Assembly: GCF_007280555.1 (NCBI RefSeq)
Contig: NZ_VKDB01000005.1
Coordinates: 62,001 to 126,000 of the forward strand
Direction: 5' to 3'
Origin: Deinococcus detaillensis
GTDB taxonomy: Bacteria > Deinococcota > Deinococci > Deinococcales > Deinococcaceae
DNA length: 64,000 nucleotides
Shown: piece after piece, positions 58,478 through 64,000 of the stretch
How positions within the stretch are numbered: the first letter of the stretch is position 1
How the letters are laid out: every line of letters begins with the position of its first letter
Translations under genes and position numbers: made by a program
Notes under the pieces: generated by a model
Seen by the model: the letters and a program-made list of their open reading frames with translations, nothing else
Told to the model about the DNA's origin: nothing
Database searches by the model: none

Positions 58478-60625
58478 ATGACCCAGTTCGAGCAGCCCCC
58501 CATCCAGATCAGACCCGGCAATCCCGATCCACTCGGCGCGACCTGGGACGGTCACGGCACCAATTTTGCACTCTACAGTGAGCACGCTTTAGCGGTCGAG
58601 TTGTGCCTCTTTGACGAGGGCGGCGCGGAGACCCGCTTGCCGCTCACCGAGCAGACCGCCTTCGTGTGGCACGGCTACGTGCCGGGCGTTCATCCGGGCC
58701 AGCGCTACGGCTACCGCGTGTCGGGCGAGTACGCTCCTGAGCGCGGGCTGCGCTTTAATCCGAATGTGGTGCTGCTCGACCCCTACGCCAAAGCGGTGGA
58801 AGGCACCGAGCAGTTTAAGCAGGGCGTGTTTGCTTATGTGCCGGGCGACGAAGACAACCAGCCGCAAACCGAAGACCAGCGCGGCGCACCGCTGGGCCTG
58901 GTGGTCGATCCCGGTTTCGACTGGCAAGGCGACCAGCCGCCCAAAGTGCCGTTTCACCAGTCGGTGATTTACGAAGCCCACGTGCGCGGCCTGACCATGA
59001 CCCACCCCGAGGTGCCCGAAGAGTTGCGCGGCACTTACGCCGGAATCGCCAACCCGCCGACGCTGAAGTACCTCAAAGAACTCGGCATCACGGCCATCGA
59101 ACTGATGCCGGTGCATTTGCACGTGGACGATCCGTTTTTGCTCGACAAGGGACTGGACAACTACTGGGGCTACTCGACGCTGAGCTTTTTCGCGCCGGAA
59201 GTGCGCTACTCGGCTGCGGCCCGCGCAGGCGACCCACAGGGCGTGATTGCCGAATTCAAGGGCATGGTCAAGGCGCTGCACAAAGAGGGCATCGAAGTCA
59301 TCTTGGATGTGGTCTACAACCACACCGCCGAAGGCAACCACCTCGGGCCCACCATGAGCTTTAAGGGCATCGACAACCCCACCTATTACCGTCTGGTCAC
59401 CGGCAACGAGCGCCACTATTTCGATTACACCGGCACCGGCAACAGCCTGAACGTGCGCCATCCCCAGACGCTGCAACTGATTATGGATTCGCTGCGCTAC
59501 TGGATCACCGAAATGCACATCGACGGCTTCCGCTTCGATCTGGCCTCCACGCTGGCACGCGGCCTGCACGAAGTCGATCAGCTCTCCAGCTTTTTTACCA
59601 TCATCCACCAAGACCCGATCATCAGCGGGGTCAAGCTGATTGCCGAGCCGTGGGACGTGGGCGAGGGCGGCTATCAGGTGGGCAACTTTCCCGTCAACTG
59701 GGCCGAGTGGAACGGCATTTACCGCGACGACATGCGGGCCTTCTGGCAGGGCAACGGTGGACTAGCCTCGGAAATCGGCTACCGCCTGACGGGCAGCAGC
59801 GACCTCTATCAAAACGACGGGCGCAAACCGTACGCCTCGATCAATTTCATGACCGCTCACGACGGCTTTACCCTGCGCGACACGGTCAGCTACAACGAAA
59901 AGCACAACGACGCCAACCAAGAAGGCAACAACGACGGCCACAACGACAATAAATCCTGGAATTGCGGCGCGGAAGGCCCCACCGAAGACCCCGAGGTCGA
60001 AGCCCTGCGCTCACGCCAGCAGCGCAACATGCTGGCGACCCTGATCTTGTCTCAGGGCACGCCGATGATTTTGGGCGGCGACGAGATGGGCCGCACCCAG
60101 GGCGGCAACAACAACGCTTATTGCCAAGACAACGAAATCAGTTGGTACGACTGGGACAACGTGGACGAGCCTCTTTTGGCCTTTACCAAGAAGCTGCTGA
60201 CCTTGCGCCGCGAGCATCCGGCGCTGCACCGCCGCAAGTTCTTCGCGGGGCGCAATATTCGCGGCGAGGACATCCGCGATATCGTGTGGCTGCGCTTTGA
60301 CGGCGAGGAGATGACCGACAGCGACTGGCAAAGCGCTGAAACCCAGAGCATGGGCGTGTTCCTCGACGGCAACGGCCTCAACGACGTGGATCAAATGGGC
60401 AACCCCGTTCAAGACGATCACTTGCTGCTCCTGCTCAGCAGCACTTACATCGATTTGCCGTTTACCTTGCCAGAGTTGGGCGGCTGCGACGAGTGGGAAT
60501 TACTGCTCGACACCTACGACGACGCCGCCGAAGAGCGGGTCAAAGCCGGCAATGAAACCACCCTGCACGCCCGCAGCGTCAAGCTGTACCGCTGTACCCG
60601 CAGTGAACCGCTTCCCAATCTGTAA
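58478..60625 (+). CDS. glgX: Glycogen debranching enzyme GlgX
   Basis: A 715-residue isoamylase-type GH13 enzyme: CBM48-like N-terminus ([20 protein letters not shown]), catalytic barrel with [10 protein letters not shown] (nucleophile), IAEPWDVG (acid/base) and [10 protein letters not shown]. It cuts alpha-1,6 branches to release maltooligosaccharides. The start follows GAAGGAG at 58465-58471. Treated with treZ and treY downstream it supplies linear maltodextrins for trehalose synthesis. A terminator separates it from treZ. Confidence 0.96.
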   Translation: MTQFEQPPIQIRPGNPDPLGATWDGHGTNFALYSEHALAVELCLFDEGGAETRLPLTEQTAFVWHGYVPGVHPGQRYGYRVSGEYAPERGLRFNPNVVLLDPYAKAVEGTEQFKQGVFAYVPGDEDNQPQTEDQRGAPLGLVVDPGFDWQGDQPPKVPFHQSVIYEAHVRGLTMTHPEVPEELRGTYAGIANPPTLKYLKELGITAIELMPVHLHVDDPFLLDKGLDNYWGYSTLSFFAPEVRYSAAARAGDPQGVIAEFKGMVKALHKEGIEVILDVVYNHTAEGNHLGPTMSFKGIDNPTYYRLVTGNERHYFDYTGTGNSLNVRHPQTLQLIMDSLRYWITEMHIDGFRFDLASTLARGLHEVDQLSSFFTIIHQDPIISGVKLIAEPWDVGEGGYQVGNFPVNWAEWNGIYRDDMRAFWQGNGGLASEIGYRLTGSSDLYQNDGRKPYASINFMTAHDGFTLRDTVSYNEKHNDANQEGNNDGHNDNKSWNCGAEGPTEDPEVEALRSRQQRNMLATLILSQGTPMILGGDEMGRTQGGNNNAYCQDNEISWYDWDNVDEPLLAFTKKLLTLRREHPALHRRKFFAGRNIRGEDIRDIVWLRFDGEEMTDSDWQSAETQSMGVFLDGNGLNDVDQMGNPVQDDHLLLLLSSTYIDLPFTLPELGGCDEWELLLDTYDDAAEERVKAGNETTLHARSVKLYRCTRSEPLPNL

Positions 60626-60666
60626 TCGAGTGTCTCTCAGATTGAATGAATAAAAGATGAGCAAAG

Positions 60667-60701
60667 AGCCGCCCCCGTTTTCCTGAGCTGGGCGGCTTTT
60701 T
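60667..60701 (+). terminator. Rho-independent terminator after glgX
   Basis: AGCCGCCC (60667-60674) pairs with GGGCGGCT (60690-60697), followed by a run of T. treZ therefore has its own promoter in 60702-60878, though none is obvious. Confidence 0.88.
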
Positions 60702-60878
60702 CGCCGCAGGGCGCTCACACCTCTGCCCAGCCATTGAGGGCTTTCTCACCGGCCTCGCCGTGTCATTGGCGTAGCGTAGACACAAATGCCGGGTGAATCT
60801 CGGTGACCCGCTTGGCCCGCGTGCCGCACGCTTAACCACACTTGAGCGCCGCCTCTCCTCCTCAATGAGGTCTTTCGA

Positions 60879-62714
60879 ATGTCCAATTTTTCCACTGCTC
60901 CCGCTCCGCCCGCTTTCAAACCCGTCTCTCAGCCCCTCTCCAGCGGTGAGCGTCTCGGCGCACAGGTCTTGCCGGACGGCACCGGCACCCGCTTCCGGGT
61001 CTGGGCCACCGAAGTACAGGACGTCGCCGTGAGAATCGGCGGCACCGATTACCCGATGGAGCGCAGCGGCGACCCCGATCACGACTGCATTCACCAGACC
61101 GTCTTGCCAGTCGGTGCCGGCACCCGCTATCAGTTTGTCTTGGGCGGCGTGCCCACCCCCGATCCCTACGCCCGATTTTTGCCGGGCGGCGTTCACGGCG
61201 AGGCCGAGGTGATCGCCTTTAATGTCCACGACTGGAAAGACGTCAATTGGGACGGCGTTCCGCTGGATCAGTGCGTTTTTTATGAGCTGCACGTCGGCAC
61301 CTTCACGCCGGAAGGCACTTATCAGGCGGCTCAAGCCAAACTGCCGGAGCTTAAGGCACTGGGCATCACGGCCGTCGAACTGATGCCGCTGGCCGCCTTC
61401 GCGGGCGAGTACGGCTGGGGCTACGACGGGGTGGCCCTCTACGCGCCGCACGCGCCGTATGGCCGCCCTGAAGACCTCAGGCGCTTCGTCGACGCCGCCC
61501 ACAACATTGGGTTGGCGGTCTTTTTGGACGTGGTCTACAACCATTTTGGCCCCGACGGCAATTACCTCAAAAATTACAGCCCCAAGTATTTCACCAGCAA
61601 GTTTCAGAGCGCTTGGGGCGAGGGCCTCGATTATGCCGAGCGCCACATGCGCCGCCTGATTACCGAAAACGCCCAGATGTGGCTGCGCGATTACCACTTC
61701 GACGGCCTGCGCCTAGACGCCACCCAGAGCATGCCCGACGACTCCGAGGTGCATATTTTGCAGGAGCTGGCTTCAGAAGTGCACGGGCTGGGCGGCCACC
61801 ACCTGATGCTGGCCGAGGATTACCGCAACTTGCCGATGCTGGTCACGGACTACCACCTCGACGGCATCTGGGTGGACGACTTTCACCACGAAATGCGGGT
61901 CACGCTGACCGGCGATCAGGACGGCTACTACGCGGCCTTTCAGGGCGGAGCGGCGGCGCTGGCCAACACCATCAACCGGGGCTGGACGTATGAAGGCCAA
62001 ACTTGGCCGATGGAAGACCACGCCCTGCCCGGCAACTTGCGCGGCAAACCCGCTGACGCGTTGCCAGCGCCCAGTTTCGTGTATTTTATCCAGAACCACG
62101 ACCAGATCGGCAACCGCGCTCAGGGCGACCGAATGACCGACGTGGAGCGCGTCTCGGTGGCCGCTTTCCGGGGAGCCAGCACAGTCCTCCTCGCCCTGCC
62201 GATGACGCCGCTGATTTTTCAGGGCCAAGAATGGGCCGCCAGCACACCGTTTCCCTTTTTCTCCAACCACCACGGCCAACTCGGTGAACTGGTCAGCGAG
62301 GGGCGCAAAAAAGAATTCGGGCACTTTGAAGGCTTTTCGGGCCATGTGCTCGACCCACAAGACCGCGCCACCTTCGAGCTGGCCAAACTCGACTGGGCCG
62401 AGAAACGGGACGGCGAACATGCCCAGACGCTTCGGACGTATCAGCAGTTGCTGAACTTGAGAAAAACCGACCCGGTGCTGAGTGGCCGCTCACGTCACGC
62501 ACTGACGGCGGGGCACGTGGACGCGGTGTTGTGGGTGCGCTGGACAACCGACGAAGGTGAGCGGGCGCTGCTGTGGAACACCGGCAAGACCGCTCTGACC
62601 GCGTCCAAACTCGACTTGCCCTTCGACTTGCCTCCCAGCCTGACTTTTCACAGCGAGGGCAAGCCCACCCCCACGCTGGGAGCCGGTGAAGCTGTGATCT
62701 TGGGCAACGGATGA
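60879..62714 (+). CDS. treZ: Malto-oligosyltrehalose trehalohydrolase
   Basis: A 611-residue GH13 enzyme. CBM48-like N-terminus ([17 protein letters not shown]), catalytic motifs [11 protein letters not shown] (nucleophile), LMLAEDYRN (acid/base) and [11 protein letters not shown] (His-Asp), and the trehalohydrolase-typical [15 protein letters not shown]. It cleaves trehalose from maltooligosyltrehalose. The ATG at 60879 has GAGGTC upstream. Stop overlaps treY (ATGA). Confidence 0.97.
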   Translation: MSNFSTAPAPPAFKPVSQPLSSGERLGAQVLPDGTGTRFRVWATEVQDVAVRIGGTDYPMERSGDPDHDCIHQTVLPVGAGTRYQFVLGGVPTPDPYARFLPGGVHGEAEVIAFNVHDWKDVNWDGVPLDQCVFYELHVGTFTPEGTYQAAQAKLPELKALGITAVELMPLAAFAGEYGWGYDGVALYAPHAPYGRPEDLRRFVDAAHNIGLAVFLDVVYNHFGPDGNYLKNYSPKYFTSKFQSAWGEGLDYAERHMRRLITENAQMWLRDYHFDGLRLDATQSMPDDSEVHILQELASEVHGLGGHHLMLAEDYRNLPMLVTDYHLDGIWVDDFHHEMRVTLTGDQDGYYAAFQGGAAALANTINRGWTYEGQTWPMEDHALPGNLRGKPADALPAPSFVYFIQNHDQIGNRAQGDRMTDVERVSVAAFRGASTVLLALPMTPLIFQGQEWAASTPFPFFSNHHGQLGELVSEGRKKEFGHFEGFSGHVLDPQDRATFELAKLDWAEKRDGEHAQTLRTYQQLLNLRKTDPVLSGRSRHALTAGHVDAVLWVRWTTDEGERALLWNTGKTALTASKLDLPFDLPPSLTFHSEGKPTPTLGAGEAVILGNG

Positions 62715-64000
62715 CGGCGGCGCTCACCGAAACTCAGCTTACAGAGATGCACACGCCGCAGATTCCCCGCGCCACCTACCGCCTGCAACTGCACGGCCCC
62801 ATCACGCTGCCCAGCGGCAAAACCGCCCGCTTCGATTTCAGGGACGCGGCCAGAGCGGTGCCTTATCTGGCCCGCCTGGGCATCAGCACGCTTTACCTCT
62901 CCCCCATCTGGCAGGCCGCGCCGGGCAGCTCGCACGGCTACGACGCCACCGACCACAGCCGAGTCTCGGACGAGTTGGGCGGCGAAAAGGGGCTGCGCAA
63001 GCTCTGGCAAACCGCCAAAGCGCAGAACATGACCATCATCGCCGACTTTGTGCCCAACCACATGGGCATCGCGGGCGGCCATAACCCGTACTGGGAAGAT
63101 GTCCTGCGCCACGGACAAGCCAGCCGCTACGCCCACTTCTTCGACATTTCGTGGGAACCTCTCAAGCGGGCGCTCAGCGGCAAAGTGCTGCTGCCGGTGC
63201 TGGGCGATCAGTACGGGCGGGTGCTGGAGCGCGGCGAGCTACAGGTGGTGCGGATCGGCGGCGCACTCGGCCTGCGCTACTTCGAGCGCACCTTTCCGCT
63301 CTCGCCGCGCCAGAACGCCCCGATTCTCACGCGGGCCTGGACGCTCGCCAGCCAACTCGACGCTTCGCCCCAAAATGAAGAAGCCCGCGCCGACCTCGCT
63401 TCGCTGGCGCTGCAAGCCGCCCATTTGCCGCGCAGCCAGGACAACCTGACCAGCGAAGACAAACAAAGCCGCGCCCGCGAAACCGCCGTGATCGAGCGCC
63501 GCCTTTCGCGCCTCGCCGAGATCCCGGCGATTGCCGCCGCGCTGGACACCGCACTGAGTGAGCTCAACGCCGATCCCACGCGCCTCGACCAGCTCATCAC
63601 CGAGCAAAATTACCGGCTGAGCTACTGGAAAGTCGCTTCCGAGCAAATCAATTACCGCCGCTTTTTTGACATCAACGACTTGGCGGCGCTGCGAATCGAA
63701 GACCCCCGCGTCTTCGAGTGGGCGCACTCCAAACTGTTTGAACTCATCAAGGAAGGCGTCATCGCAGGCGTGCGGCTTGACCACACCGACGGTTTGTACG
63801 ACCCCGCCGGTTACTTCCAGACGTTGCAGGAGCGGGCCGCACAGGTGCTGGGTGTGCCTTACGCGGCGGGCGACCGACCACTGTACGTGCTGGCCGAAAA
63901 GATTCTGGAACCCGGCGAGCGCTTGCCCAACTGGCCGATCTACGGCACCACCGGCTACGACTTTTTGGCGCAGCTCGGCGGCGTGTTCGTGGAGAGCGGC
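62711..64000 (+). CDS. treY: Malto-oligosyltrehalose synthase, N-terminal 430 residues
   Basis: The open frame runs off the right edge. It begins [14 protein letters not shown], then [20 protein letters not shown], typical of TreY, with [20 protein letters not shown] and DFVPNHMGI, and the catalytic [10 protein letters not shown] (nucleophile) and YVLAEKILE (acid/base). The family usually has 700-950 residues, so about half is visible. It isomerises the reducing-end alpha-1,4 bond into alpha,alpha-1,1 so that TreZ can release trehalose, a desiccation protectant. The overlap with treZ shows translational coupling. Confidence 0.97.
   Translation, partial: MTAALTETQLTEMHTPQIPRATYRLQLHGPITLPSGKTARFDFRDAARAVPYLARLGISTLYLSPIWQAAPGSSHGYDATDHSRVSDELGGEKGLRKLWQTAKAQNMTIIADFVPNHMGIAGGHNPYWEDVLRHGQASRYAHFFDISWEPLKRALSGKVLLPVLGDQYGRVLERGELQVVRIGGALGLRYFERTFPLSPRQNAPILTRAWTLASQLDASPQNEEARADLASLALQAAHLPRSQDNLTSEDKQSRARETAVIERRLSRLAEIPAIAAALDTALSELNADPTRLDQLITEQNYRLSYWKVASEQINYRRFFDINDLAALRIEDPRVFEWAHSKLFELIKEGVIAGVRLDHTDGLYDPAGYFQTLQERAAQVLGVPYAAGDRPLYVLAEKILEPGERLPNWPIYGTTGYDFLAQLGGVFVESG

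Overview
The window reads as a chromosomal stretch of a Deinococcus-type bacterium. Supporting signs are GC-rich coding with dense short overlaps between genes, a bacillithiol-type deacetylase (bshB), a trehalose TreY/TreZ pathway next to GlgX, a desiccation-type ferritin-like lipoprotein, a FUN14 protein, a DUF2330 protein, and many genes whose start codon lies about 6 nt after a TANNNT box with no Shine-Dalgarno. That last arrangement is the leaderless-mRNA layout described for Deinococcus. The genus call is an inference from gene content and start-site architecture. No rRNA, tRNA, CRISPR array, insertion sequence or prophage was recognised.

Layout. 1-5.3 kb: N-terminal fragment of a PDZ/radical-SAM DUF512 protein, a YeiH-type transporter divergent from a LysR regulator, a DinB protein, the GTPase Der and a small exported protein. 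5.5-9.6 kb: a minus-strand envelope operon, fabZ, an LptF/G-like permease, an MGDG-synthase-type glycosyltransferase and a polysaccharide deacetylase. 10-15.8 kb: a tandem SlyD-like isomerase, FUN14, an ECF sigma factor with a multi-pass protein carrying four repeats (probable anti-sigma), hisA and a GT4 glycosyltransferase. 16-23.8 kb: AT-richer secreted lipoproteins (Ig/FN3 protein and subtilisin-like protease), a nested inverted-repeat element, bshB, an ABC exporter pair and a small lipoprotein. 23.8-30.8 kb: era, DUF2330, a YebC-family regulator, an Uma2 nuclease with a mini-ORF leader, an Rrf2 regulator, Ohr and an ABC exporter.

30.8-38.5 kb is a sulfur-assimilation island: DUF4395, sulfite reductase, cysC and cysH in one overlapping operon, then sat, then an SsuABC-like importer. 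The first two promoters share a TTGA-N9-TCAA palindrome that may be a common operator. 38.5-44.1 kb: a large secreted amylase, a RelA/SpoT-type alarmone synthetase and the ferritin-like lipoprotein. 44.2-49.4 kb: a SAM riboswitch with terminator controls metH-metF-dinB, so methionine synthesis and methyl-folate supply respond to S-adenosylmethionine.

49.4-54.6 kb holds the most unusual gene: one polypeptide joining a trypsin-like protease, a DRGH-type DNA/RNA nuclease and a C-terminal domain resembling the trypsin-co-occurring Trypco1 domain. It lies directly downstream of a LuxR-type two-component system. This looks like a biological-conflict effector, possibly anti-phage or programmed self-killing. 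54.7-64 kb: an APC-type transporter, a PNPOx-fold protein, a lineage-specific basic protein, then glgX, treZ and treY (cut by the window end), which together debranch glycogen and convert maltooligosaccharides to trehalose.
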